From Dactylorhiza incarnata (lineage: Eukaryota > Streptophyta > Magnoliopsida > Asparagales > Orchidaceae), in the NCBI GenBank assembly GCA_033032865.1, contig JAWHQI010000068.1, positions 3,658,001 to 3,722,000 of the forward strand: a stretch of 64,000 nt of DNA. Reading direction: 5' to 3'. The notes under the pieces were generated by a model, which was not told the origin of the DNA, searched no databases, and saw nothing but the letters and a program-made list of their open reading frames with translations. How positions within the stretch are numbered: position 1 is the stretch's first letter; every line of letters begins with the position of its first letter. Shown here one piece after another: positions 10,208 to 20,537 of the stretch. The position numbers and the translations under genes are program-made.

Positions 10208-12134
10208 TGATAGAGAAATTTGTGTTCTCCAATCTATACTCGATTAAGGCAAGTGTACCTATCGAAATATAACATAGGATATGAAATATATCAAGGTCGT
10301 ATTTAAACTCGGGGAAGACAAGTACTATTACTCACAACGATTCTATTATTCTACCGAATAAAGATATGGGTTTTTGAAAATTAAAATAAACTAAGCTTAA
10401 TTAAACGGGAAATAAATTATTGCAAAAGAGTGCTCGATCGACGATTCACTTTGAAATAAAATAACGAAATAAATTAGTTTAACATTCGTAATTCTATTAA
10501 GACCGTGGCGGATCCGAAAATAAGAAATAATCTCGCTAGAGCATTAAATCTCCTAACTTCTAGACGTTTTGACCGAAATCTCTTTGCAAATCAAAAGGCC
10601 TAAAGTCGCATTATCGAAGTGAACCGCGCTATTGGATTTGACTCTAATCCGGAGGATTTACGTCATCCTATCTCTAGGGTTGCGTGCAACTCCTTCCTTC
10701 CTTGAGTGATCTTTCACATTCATGAGCCTCTCGGCTACTCAAATATGAGATCGGAATCTACTACCGTATACATGAAATACAGAGTCGATACGATAAAAAT
10801 CAAGGTTGGATCAAAAATAAAAATACAAAAGTGAAACATAAAATAAAAGATGCGTTATTTTATCGCAAAGATTATCGCGATCGGGCACCAACAAAATTAG
10901 CTAAGCATAGTTGAAGATGAGACAGAGATAGAGAAAAAGAGAAATTTGCATTTTCATTCAACTTGAAAAAGAGTTACAATAATGAAAATTACTAAGCTAT
11001 TGCAAGATGAAATAAAAGGACAAAAAGAAAGAAATTACAAGAACTTGGAACTTGCTCTCTAACTCTCTACACTACCACTACATTCCTCTCAAAAGCTTGA
11101 TCTCATGGTCCTTTTATAGGAGAGGGGGAAGTTTCTAGATGGAAGTGAAGATGAAGGGGAGATGCATGCATGATATTGATGAGGGAGAGAGAGGATAGGA
11201 GAGAGAGAGGCAAATGCATGAATGGTTTAAATGAGGGGGAGAGATAAAGGGCTACATGCATGCATTTTATTTAAAAGAAAAGATAAAACAAAATAGAAAA
11301 TAAAAATAGAATAAAAAGGGGATGAATTCGAAATAAAGAGGGAAAAAAAATAAAAAGGAGAGAGAGAAGAGAGGGGGGATGGAGTGGGCTGCTACATAAA
11401 GGAAGTGGGCTTCTTGATGAAATGAAGTCGAGAAAGTGGGCCAACTTTGATGATTGAAAAGAAGAAGTGGGCTGCATTCATGTGAGGCTTGGGCTGGATA
11501 ATTGGTGAATGAAATGGAGGCTCACGGGTAGATTGTAGTGGAGCTGCTATGCAAGGTGGCTGGACTTTTATGAGCTGCATTCACGTGGACTACACTTTGT
11601 TGGCTGCATGAAATAATGGATTAGAGGAGCTGCTTTGGACTTGAATTAAATGGGAGACCGGCTGCATGGTTGCATTAATGAAGAGCTGCACCAACAACAA
11701 GTTGACGGGCTGCTACACTTGGTCAAGGTGGTCGGCTACAATTCTTCAAACTGATGCGGCGATGGCGTGGACTTCATGCAAAGGTGGCGGCAATGGCGCG
11801 GACGTGGCGTTGCGGCATGAATATTGACGACGCGACGATGGCGTTGCAGCGACGATGGCGGCATGGACGGGCACACGACGGCGAACGCGACGACTTCATG
11901 AAAAGGTGGCGGCGACAATATTCCTACAAAATAAAATAAAATAAAACATTAGCATTAGTTAAGAAAATATAAAAATATAAAACTAAAACATAACATAAAA
12001 TAAAACATTGGTTTTTGGAAAAAGGAAAATAACAAAATAACAAAAACATGCATAAAATATAACAAAAGATAAAAATAAAAACGCAAATAACATAATAAAC
12101 TAACCTAAAAACGATGACTAAAAACTAATTATCA
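10208..12134 (-). repeat. Element E, 5' LTR
   Basis: 1927 bp, ends TGATAG...TTATCA, high similarity to 5559-7375. Minus-strand TATA box CTATAAAAGG at 11110-11119; U3 words at about 11750-11920. Confidence 0.9.
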
Positions 12135-12139
12135 CTTTG

Positions 12140-13360
12140 TCTTCTCTGCGAATGAATGTCTTTCTTGTACCTTTCTTTTAAATATCGATTGTATTATTTG
12201 CGATCTCGTTGTAATAATATAGAACCGGCCTTCGATCTCAATGCTTTAGATGTGACCTAGCTCGGGATGATTATCTTAAACATTTTATATTGATTGAGTC
12301 AATAAAGGAGACCTCACACTTTTAGATCGCATTATCGAGAGATGAAGTATCAGTTTTAATTAGGCAAGAATGAAATCACGAGGGTTAAAGATGGGTATGA
12401 TCTGTTAGGACTGGCGGTCTCTGGCTATAATATACCTATACGAGACCGCTTATCATATTTGCGATCTATGGCCTTTAAGATCTGTTAAGATAACATCAAT
12501 TCGCAGATATTGTTTCTTAATAACTTTTAGCAGAGAAAAAAGATATGATCTTCCCCGGTTGAGACCGCTCCTTGGAAAATAGGGCCCTTTCATAGCGGAT
12601 AATCCGCGATCTTCAATTCTTCAGGCCGATTGACATGAAGGTAGATAATTTTGGTTGAACAAGAATAAGATTATGAGGTCGATGAGGAAGAACAAGATCG
12701 CTTATAACTGGTCATCTCTGGCTATAATACACCTTCATGAGGCCGCTTATCACATTTGCGACTTCTAGCTTTGAATCATTTGTCAAAATAAAGTGTCAAC
12801 TCGTAGATGTTGATTCTCAAATAAATAAATATAAAATGCGATCTTCAACACTTCACAGGCTGCCTTTCTTAAGATTGGCGATCTCGAATCTGCAAGATCT
12901 TTAGAGATAGAAGATCATAATCCACGTGATTCCTAAATAGCCTTCAATGAGAGCTTGAATGGCGATCTTCCAATGATTCAAACCATTTATTCCTTGGCTT
13001 GGAATCATAAAACATGGTGTAAAGTTCGGCCACTTGAACATTTTACAAGGTCTTGAAGATTTTTAGGCGGCGATCTAAATTGCTTCAGACCGCCCCATGC
13101 TCAACACGATCTAATACTGAAACTGGCGGTCTTCAAAAACCTCAGACCGCCCTTTATATTAAAAGCTTGATGAATGTAATTTGTAATGATCTGAAGGGCA
13201 GGTGGGGCCATGCCAGCATTGCATTCCTCAAAAGACCATCATATTTTTAGTATTTGAAGTGACCAACTCAGAATGATCAAAAAAGGGGCAGGTGTGGTTA
13301 TGCCGCGGAGGCCATACCGACATTGCTTTCCCCTAGAGATTACTTAAGGTTACATCATAC
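12140..13360. other. Non-coding part of element D, dense in GCGRTCT words
   Basis: No coding trace. About 15 GCGATCT/GCGGTCT or complementary heptamers in roughly 1.1 kb. A unit beginning TCTCTGGCTATAATA and ending near GTAGATGTTGATT is duplicated (about 12417-12510 and 12705-12805). Placed in D because it continues directly from 5553 across E and carries the same words. Confidence 0.6.
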
Positions 13361-13365
13361 AACCA

Positions 13366-13830
13366 TGTTGGGTCCAACGTTCCTTCACTTGACCCGTAGC
13401 GCCCTTCCGTTGATATAAAGATCAAGTTGCGCCTTCACCAACAGTCATGGCTTTTGGTGTAGTTGGTTGCGCTGGGTCCTCTCAATTGGTATCAAAGCAG
13501 GTTGCGGGTTCGAGACTGGGAGGGGGGGGGGGGGGGGGGGGCGCTGATAATTCCTGAAATTCTCACTACCTGTGTGGGTCCTGGCGGGTCAGGCGGCCGG
13601 AGCCATGTGTCAAGCCACCTCTGAGCCATGTGGTGCGCCACCTCTGAGCCATGTGGAGCACCTCTGAGCTTGTGGGTTGTGCTGGACGCTGGCGGGGGGG
13701 GGGGGGGGGATTGTTGGGTCCAGCGTTCCTTCACTTGACCCGTAGCGCCCTTCCGTTGATATAAAGATCAAGTTGGGCCTTCACCAACAGTCATGGCTTT
13801 TGGTGTAGTTGGTTGCGCTGGGTCCTCTCA
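13366..13830 (+). mobile_element. TRIM: 465-bp miniature LTR retrotransposon
   Basis: Two 119-bp LTRs (13366-13484 and 13712-13830, TGTTGGGTCC...GGTCCTCTCA) enclose 227 bp with no ORF. The primer site TGGTATCAAAGCAGG (from 13487) matches the initiator-Met-tRNA type, and a G-run (13693-13709) serves as polypurine tract before the right LTR. Target duplication AACCA (13361-13365 and 13831-13835). Size, primer site and lack of coding are diagnostic of terminal-repeat retrotransposons in miniature. A further G-run of more than 20 bases lies at about 13519-13541. The two LTRs differ at only a couple of positions, implying a recent insertion relative to its host. Confidence 0.93.
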
Positions 13831-13835
13831 AACCA

Positions 13836-14340
13836 TCTTCCACTTGGTTATCCTCACACCAATGAGCATTCGAGGGTCACAAAACAAGATGATCCATAGG
13901 GCAGGTGTGGTCATACCGCGGAGGTTACACCGACATTGCTTTCCTTGGAAAGATCACCAAGACTATAACGATGTCCTTCTACAATGCATGACAGAGCTGA
14001 ACATTCACCCAAACCTCCCTAAACGTAAAGGTGTGTCATATGTCAGCTAGGACCCGGTATCCTAAGGTTCCTCTGCACGAGCTTGGCGAGCCACTGCTAC
14101 ACAGATGCGAAATCTCCCCGCTACCGGTGGTCCTGGAAGATTTTACCACTCAAGCTTCAAGTCGAGGGGGAATGAAGTAGGATCCATAGATACCTCTCTT
14201 GGTAGGACCTTAGCCTTTATAAGTTAAATAATATATCTCAAGGTTTTCTTTCTAATATGCATGAGGTAAGAGTTTACATCCACACTATAATAATGCTTTC
14301 AAAAAGAAAGAAAGAAAGAAAGGACAGTAAAATACAAGTT
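13836..14340. other. Non-coding flank of the D pol
   Basis: Contains a diverged direct repeat (GGGCAGGTGTGGT...ACATTGCTTTCC at about 13283-13331 and 13901-13944, once adjacent before the TRIM arrived) and a purine tract GAGGGGGAATG at 14164. It ends at the integrase stop of D. No gene supported. Confidence 0.5.
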
Positions 14341-16408
14341 TCATGAAATGAAACGCTTGAGATCATCTCCACTCCAAGTGTGAGATAAATTTTCCCCTTC
14401 ATAAAATTGGAGACGATATGCTCCATTCTTGATTGCTTCTTTAACAATGAACGACCCTGTCCAGTTTGGATTGAGCTTCCCAGCCGAGCCAGATCTTGTA
14501 TCTGCGTCAACTTTGTTGAGGACTAGGTCTCCAACAACAAATTCTTTAACTCTTACATTTTTGTCGAAGAATCTGGCCATCCTCCTTTTTACTTCTTCTT
14601 GTCTGACAGTTGTCGTATCCCTCAGTTATTCAATGAGATCAAGGTTGCATTTAAACTCATCATCATTTTCTTCCATCCAATCATCTTGATGTTGTTGGGA
14701 TAATAATACTCTCGGACTTCTAACTTCAAATTCAACGGTAATGAGAGCTTCTGAACCATGAGATAATTTGAAAGGAGTCTCTCCAATGGCCGAAGTTGGA
14801 GTTGTTCTTAAAGCCCATAATACTGAAGATAGTTGTTCTGCCCAATTTACTCTAAGATTTTCCACTTTCTTCTTCAAGAGGATGATTATGAGTTTATTAG
14901 CAGCTTCTACCTGATCATTGCTTCGAGGAGGATGTACAGAGGCAAACCGTAATTTAGTGCCGATCTGATCACATAAATTTATAAGACTTGAGCTATTGAA
15001 TTGAGGGTCATTAACTGTGATTATTGCCATGAAAATTCCGTGTCTGCAAACTATCTCCCCAGGATGAAATTCATCACTATCTGAGTAGTAGTCTTAGCTG
15101 ACGCCTTTGCTTCAATCCATTTACTGAAAATAATCAATCATGACTAAAATGAATCTATGTTGTCCGCTTGCCAAGGGAAAAAATCCAATCAAATCCATCC
15201 CCCAAACAGCGAAAGGCCAAGGGGTGGCTATAGACCTGAGCTGCTGAGCTGCTGAGCTGGCTGATGCTGGAGGGGAGAAAACTTCTGGCACTGAACACAT
15301 TTCTTTGCGAATTTTTCTGCATCTTTCCTCATTTGGAGCCAAAAATACCATTATCTTAGAATCCTCCTTTCCATGGTCTTAGTTCATGAATGACTACGAC
15401 ATTCTCCTGAATGAACTTCTTGGAGAATAGTTGGAATTTGTTCTTCGGAAATACATCCGGCAAGAGGCGAAAGAAAGGTTTTCCTGTAAAGAATTCCTGC
15501 AGCAAGATAATAATAGGCTGCTCTAAGCTTAAACCATTTTCTATCTTTTACCGTGGAGTGAAATTCCCAGTAGAGAGATAGAGTATGAAAGGATCCATCC
15601 AAGACAGACATTGATCTATCTGCATGACTTCTCCCTCCTCGATAGCTGGACGAAATAACTCCGAGGTAGTTCCTCCTGAGAGAAGACCAAATTTTGCTAG
15701 CTAGTCTGCCTCCTTATTCTCTTCTCTTGGGATATGTTGAATCGTAAAGCTCTTGAACCTGCCTATTTCAATTTTCACCAGAGCTTGATATTGCTTCAAA
15801 ATGTGATCCCTGGTCTTGAAGTTTCCATTTACCTGAGATGCCATTACTAGAGAATCTGTTTTGACTTGAACATCTTTGATTCCTAATTCTCTTGCGAATC
15901 TGAGGCCGGCGAGCAGAGCTTCATATTCTGCTTGGTTGTTTGTTGTCGGGAAATAAAACTTCAATGCCTGATCCAATCCAACTCCATTTGGATTGATCAA
16001 AATAACTCCAGCTCCAACGGAAATTTTTCCTGAGGCTCCATTAACGAAGATTGTCCAGGCGAGAGGGGTTCCGAGCTCCTTCTCTGAACTGGCCTCCTTT
16101 GCGTCTATCATAAAATCTGCCAGTACCTGAGCTTTGATAGTTACTCTAGGAACATAACATATGTCAAATTCATTGAGCTCTATTGCCCACTTTGCGAATT
16201 TACCTGAATGCTCCGGCTTCTCTAAGACACTCTTTAGCGGAAGATCGGTGACAACTTGAATTGAATGGGCTTGGAATTAAGGCCTCACCCTTCGTGCTGA
16301 AGTCACGAGCATCAGGGCTAGCTTCTCAAGGATTGGGTATCGGGTTTCTGCACACTTCAAAATTTTGCTTACGTAACAAACTGGAATCTGCTTCTTCTTC
16401 TCTTCCCT
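14341..16408 (-). pseudogene. Element D pol, RNase H and integrase part
   Basis: Continuation of the RT interrupted at 44927. In order: RT-RNase H connection (16408-16120); plant Tat-type RNase H around 15701-16111 with FVNGASG, NNQAEYEALLAG and KTDS motifs; integrase zinc-binding region, degraded (15384-15611); catalytic core with WGMDLIGFF (about 15200) and the VHPPRSNDQVEAANK segment (about 14910-14950); and a C-terminal region ending at the stop at 14341. The second catalytic motif reads VNDPQF rather than the usual SDNG.QF. Many stops and frame changes between blocks make it non-functional. Joined to the 44927-48438 part by the LARD target duplication. Confidence 0.9.
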
Positions 16409-16413
16409 GACTA
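16409..16413. repeat. LARD target-site duplication, left copy (GACTA)
   Basis: GACTA here and at 44922-44926 flank TGTAACATCCC...GGTCTTACA. The duplicated bases lie inside the RT-RNase H coding of D. Confidence 0.95.
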
Positions 16414-16555
16414 TGTAACATCCCAGTTCGAACTAGACCCCTCAAGTGACACGGGTCACTTAGAGATGCTTGGACCAGGTGGGATCTGGAGATCCTAATA
16501 GGACATGGTTGTGCCCTGATCTCCAAGAGTGGAGGTAGCCCTCAATTAGGAAGCT

Positions 16556-16860
16556 GTGTTCGACGAACGACCTGAAGGCTGCGTTCTACGAACGGCCTGA
16601 AGGCTGCGTTCGTCGAACGGCCTGAAGGCTGTGTTCGACGAACGGCCTGAAGGCTGCGTTCGTCGAACGGCCTGAAGGCTGCGTTCGTCGAACAGCCTGA
16701 AGGCTGCATTCGACGAACGGCCTGAAGGCTGCGTTTGACGAACGGCCTGAAGGCTGCGTTCGACGAACGGCCTGAAGGCTGCGTTCGACGAACGGCCTGA
16801 AGGCTGCGTTCGACGAACGACCTGAAGTCTGCGTTCGTCGAACGGCCCGATCTGGCGTTC
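16556..16860. repeat. 25-bp tandem array, LARD 5' LTR
   Basis: Twelve head-to-tail units of exactly 25 bp, GCTGCGTTCGACGAAC then GGCCTGAAG, with the palindrome centre varying between GAC and GTC. It lies about 140 bp inside the LTR start, in U3. The 3' LTR has 11 units (40436-40710). Long minus-strand ORFs over it are artefacts of the repeat. Confidence 0.95.
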
Positions 16861-16867
16861 GCCGAAC

Positions 16868-17230
16868 AACGTTCGACGAAGTTGCCGCCATTCAACGTTC
16901 GACGAAGTTGCCGCCGAATAACATTTGACGAAGTTGTAGCGTTCGACGAAGTTGCCGCCGAACAGCGTTCGACGAAGTTGTAGCGTTCGACGAAGTTGCC
17001 GCTGAATAGCGTTCGACGAAGTTGTAGCGTTCGACGAAGTTGCCGCCGAATAGCGTTCGACAAAGTTGTAGCGTTCGGCGAAGTTGCCGCCGAACAACGA
17101 TCGACAAAGTTGTAGCGTTCGACGAAGTTGCCTCCGAATAGCGTTCGACGAAGTTGTAGCGTTCGACAAAGTTGCCGCCATTCAGCGTTCGACAAAGATG
17201 TAGCGATCGACGAAGTTGTATTCCGTTCGA
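16868..17230. repeat. Second tandem array of CGTTCGACGAAGTTG words, LARD 5' LTR
   Basis: Alternating units GCGTTCGACGAAGTTG followed by either CCGCCGAA(C/T)A or TAG, making a higher-order period of about 45 bp. Counterpart at 40727-41045. It shares the TTCGACGAA core with the 25-bp array but has a different spacer. Confidence 0.92.
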
Positions 17231-17639
17231 CGAAAGTGTTGCATTGCAGGATCCGGGCAATTATTCTGCTATCATCCAGTAAAGCTTAAATGCTTATCTT
17301 TTTAGGCAGTAGTGGAGTCGATGTCCAATAGGAGGCTGACACCAAGCTTAGAGTTTCAATGCATTGCTTGGAGAAGGGTTTGTGAAAGTGAGTTTTAGTT
17401 CTTAAACATTAAAGGCTCTTGTTTAAGTTTTACTTCAAAATAATGTTATATATAAATATAAATGAGCTGTTTGAGTGTTGTATGAGTAATAAACACAAAC
17501 AGTAAGAGTGCATAAGTAATCACAGCAAGAAATAAGAAATAAAACAAAGCAAACAAGGCAAACATCCAAATGACACAAGATATATAGTAGTTCCCCAAAA
17601 CCTGGGTACATCTACTCTTCTACCCACTGGTAGGAATCC

Positions 17640-17835
17640 ACTTGAGGTTGTTGATAAGGTGCCCTCACACCAAGGAGTTTTTGATAAGGTGTCTACACAC
17701 CAATGGTGGTTTGATCAGGTGCCCATATCACCAATAAGCTTTTGATAAGGTGTTTTAAAACCAAGGGAGCTTTTGATCAGGTGCTCTAACCAAGATGCAG
17801 GTTTTTGCTAAGGTGGCCTGTCACCGAGAGTTAAC
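17640..17835 (-). repeat. Hairpin-forming tandem units in the A LTR
   Basis: Five or six degenerate units of about 33 bp containing TTTTGATAAGGTG...CACCAA. In the element's RNA each gives GGTG-loop-CACC followed by TTATCAAAA. Same array at about 20808-20990 in the other LTR, at 32465-32560 and 35698-35800 in C, and at 55098-55200 in H. Confidence 0.7.
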
Positions 17836-18569
17836 TTTTGAAGGGAGTTATAACCCTTTGTACAGGAGGGGAAATAAATAAAACAAAAAGGTTGAAGGTG
17901 TTCTTCTCTTTCTAAGAAGACTCTTGATGATGATGTTGAAGAGAGCTCCCCCTGTCTGATTTAGATTAGATGACAACTTATGGATGAAGCTCCTTATCTA
18001 GATTGCAAATACTCTTCTTCTTCTTCTTGCAGTTTTGATCCTGAGCAAATAATGGTGATTGGTGTCTCAGGATGTATATGATCTGCAAAGAAAGAGTTAG
18101 CAAAAAGAAGATAATATATATTAGATCTGCTTCTTTTTGCTCCTCTGTTTCTCTTCCTGTATCTTCCTTTTTCTGCCGCTAGCTGCTATCTTATTCTGTA
18201 CAACAATTCTTGATATGTTCTGTGTATATGTTCTGTACAGCAATATGTTCTGTTCTTTCTTCCTGCTTCTTTTCTCTGCTCTTCTCTATTTATTTATTCT
18301 GGAGAGCTTTCGGTTGTTTTGAATTCTTGCCGACAGAAGAGGAAAGAGATAATATCTCTTTTATTTCCCAGATCCCTCGAGAACATAAGTTGCCGTCTTT
18401 AGCTTTTGCAATGGCTATATCATTTAATGCTTCAACAGCTGTAATGTCAGATTTATAAAGGCAGCAATATATATTGCAATATATAAATAGAATTAATAAA
18501 ATATTGCTTAAATTAATCCGACAGCATATCAGTCGAGCTGAGAATGATATAAAATAATGCTGCAGATAT

Positions 18570-19015
18570 TTCGTCGAGCTCAGCTTCACGTTCGTCGACC
18601 TGATCATTTGATTCGTCGTTCTGAGCCTCTGTTGAAGATTCATCAAACGCAGACTTGAGTTCGTCGAACGGAAGGATTCGTCGACCGCTGAGCCATGGAT
18701 AATTTCGTCGACCACTGAAGTATTGAGCAAAAGCGTCGACCACTGAGCTGGAGCAAAAGCGTCGATTGCTGAGCTGGGATCTGTTTGTCGACCGCTGAAC
18801 CAATCTGTTCGTCGACCGCTGAATATAATTTAGTCAAGCACTGCACTTAGACAAATTCTTCGACCACTGAGATTTGAGCTGTTCGTCGACCGTTGAGATG
18901 GGGTCTGTTCGTCGAACGCTGAACGGCTGGATTTCATCGAGCGCAGAATGAATACCATTCGTCGAGTGCAGAGCGCCGTTCGTCGAACGCAGGTAGCCGT
19001 TTGTCGAATGCAGAG
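18570..19015. repeat. TTCGTCGA word cluster in the A U3
   Basis: Many words of the types TTCGTCGACCGCTGAG and TTCGTCGAACGCAG at irregular spacing, in the first 700 bp of the LTR in element orientation. Counterpart at about 21725-22170. Confidence 0.85.
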
Positions 19016-19800
19016 AACATATGTTATTTTTTTTCTTCTCTTATTTTCTTAGCCTATTAATTATGTCTCTTTTCAGCCTTCTTTCTTAATAGGATTTGAC
19101 CTAAGTTATAAGATATGTTATGATAGAAACTTAGACATTAAAGGTGGATCCTAACTCAAATCAAAACTAAGGTTCCAACAATCTCCCCCTATTTGAGTTG
19201 GGATCCTAATCCAAATTAAGACTAGGTTCTAATAATCTCCCCCTATTTGGTTTAGGATTCCTAAGCAAAAAAAGTCTTGAATAACTTAAGGCTTAAGGAC
19301 AGAGATTATTTCTAAATTTCTTTTTAAAACCAAGCAATTTCTGATATCCCATATTTTATTTAAATAGGATTTTAATGATGAATTGCTAGCTGTTAATGGA
19401 TTCTAGGAATTTTAAAATAAAAAAGACAATGCCTGATACCTTCTTTCTATAGAATCCCCTTAATCAGAAGAGACTCACACTTAGTGCTTTGATCATTTTT
19501 GATCTATGCAACAGAGTAGAATGCTCAACTTGATTTTAGGAGAAAATCTATAAGAATGTGAAGTTATCTGACTTGTTTTTAAGATAGAAAATTCCAAAGA
19601 ATCTTAAAACTGCTGTTTAATTATAATTTGAGTAAAAATTTTAAACATTAAAAAAAATTGCCTTATAGATAGATATGTTGGCCTTTTATTTCATTGAAAT
19701 ATAAATTTGAAATTTTAAACTGATTTTTCTGAACATGAAGAATTTCTTTTTCTTTAAAAGTTTGTTTAAGCTTATCAGCCTTAATTAACTTATTTTCTAA

Positions 19801-20442
19801 TCAAATAATTTGTTCTGCTATTATTTTAAAATTTTCTTTATGTTTGTTATATTCAGAAGTTAATTTGTTTATTATTTGCTCTTTTCTGATTCTATTTTCA
19901 GAATGTATTAAACCTGTACAAGATGATTTGAAAACAGATTTAAAATCAGAGATAAGATTAGGAATTGTAGTTACCTCTGTTACCTTGTCTGTTTCAGATT
20001 CAGCATCTGAGATATGATATGAACCATATATGGCCATCATACAGAAATTTCTGGACTTTTGTTCTTCTTCTTCTTCTTCTTCACTTAGAGTTGAGGATGG
20101 TTCTGCATCAAAAATGCAGTTAGTGGAAGAAGTAGAAGAGGGTTCATTTACCATCCTTGAGAGGGAGTTCCAGATGCTTCTTGTTGAAGTGCAGTCATTA
20201 ACTCTTTGATAAATGTCATTTGACATTGATTGAGCTAATATTTTCATGGCCTTTGCATCAGCACTTTTCATCTTTTCTTGATCATCTGTTGAAGGGATTG
20301 AGAATGGAGGTCCTGGCAAAACAGATTTGTAAATATTTTCATCTATTGCACTCATATATAACTTAATTCTAGCTTGCCATAAAATAAATCTATCCAAATT
20401 ACAAATAGGTGGATCTGAAATTGAAAAATCTGATTGTGCCAT
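19801..20442 (-). CDS. Element A gag-like ORF (copia Gag N-terminus)
   Basis: 213 codons from ATG. The start NLDRFILWQARIKLYMSAID and the segment AKAMKILAQSMSNDIYQRV...TRSIWNSLSRM are typical of the copia Gag capsid region (UBN2/DUF4219 type). A Ser/Glu-rich stretch then leads to NFCMMA and a coiled-coil-like C-terminus. No CCHC knuckle, protease or later domain follows, so the internal region was deleted and the ORF shortened. Element C keeps a homologous ORF in the same position, which suggests that a shortened Gag is retained by this family. Confidence 0.75.
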   Translation of the reverse strand: MAQSDFSISDPPICNLDRFILWQARIKLYMSAIDENIYKSVLPGPPFSIPSTDDQEKMKSADAKAMKILAQSMSNDIYQRVNDCTSTRSIWNSLSRMVNEPSSTSSTNCIFDAEPSSTLSEEEEEEEQKSRNFCMMAIYGSYHISDAESETDKVTEVTTIPNLISDFKSVFKSSCTGLIHSENRIRKEQIINKLTSEYNKHKENFKIIAEQII

Positions 20443-20523
20443 TTAGAAAAACCCTTTAAAAAAATCTTAAGAACTAAGTGATCTTTGTGATTTCAGGTGT
20501 TAGCCTGTGTGAAAAATCAACCT

Positions 20524-20535
20524 CCTCTGATACCA
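20524..20535 (-). promoter_or_regulatory. Element A primer-binding site (initiator Met-tRNA)
   Basis: TGGTATCAGAGG on the minus strand, two bases after the 5' LTR. Confidence 0.9.
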
Positions 20536-20537
20536 AT

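Larger units (their letters stand above)
5559..12134 (-). mobile_element. Element E: non-autonomous Athila/Tat-derived LTR retrotransposon
   Basis: Complete and flanked by the 5-bp target duplication CTTTG (5554-5558 and 12135-12139). The LTRs are TGATAGAG...ATTATCA in plus orientation. Coding and primer site point to the minus strand. The primer site after the right-hand (5') LTR is the Asp-tRNA type common in Athila/Tat gypsy elements. The interior of about 2.8 kb holds only one small gag-like ORF, so it needs another element for protease, RT and integrase. It interrupts sequence assigned to D downstream of antisense gene 2. A relative, F, lies at 57437-62868. Confidence 0.9.
17383..19180 (-). 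repeat. Element A, 3' LTR
   Basis: 1798 bp, TGAAAGTGAG...GGTTCCAACA in plus orientation, near-identical to 20538-22333. Confidence 0.93.

Noticed and set aside
14150..14185. GAGGGGGAATGAAGTAGG as the polypurine tract and LTR start of a plus-strand element
   Set aside because: No matching LTR copy or primer site is found, and the neighbouring coding is on the minus strand.
16556..16860. CRISPR-like regular repeats
   Set aside because: Units are head-to-tail without unique spacers, lie in an LTR of a plant retrotransposon, and recur in the other LTR.
16542..17260. Overlapping minus-strand ORFs of 101-217 codons (RRTLQLRR / QAVRRTQPSGRS repeats)
   Set aside because: They are translations of the 25-bp and 45-bp tandem arrays. 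Several frames are open at once, and the 25-bp unit is not a multiple of three. The same happens at 40314-41025.
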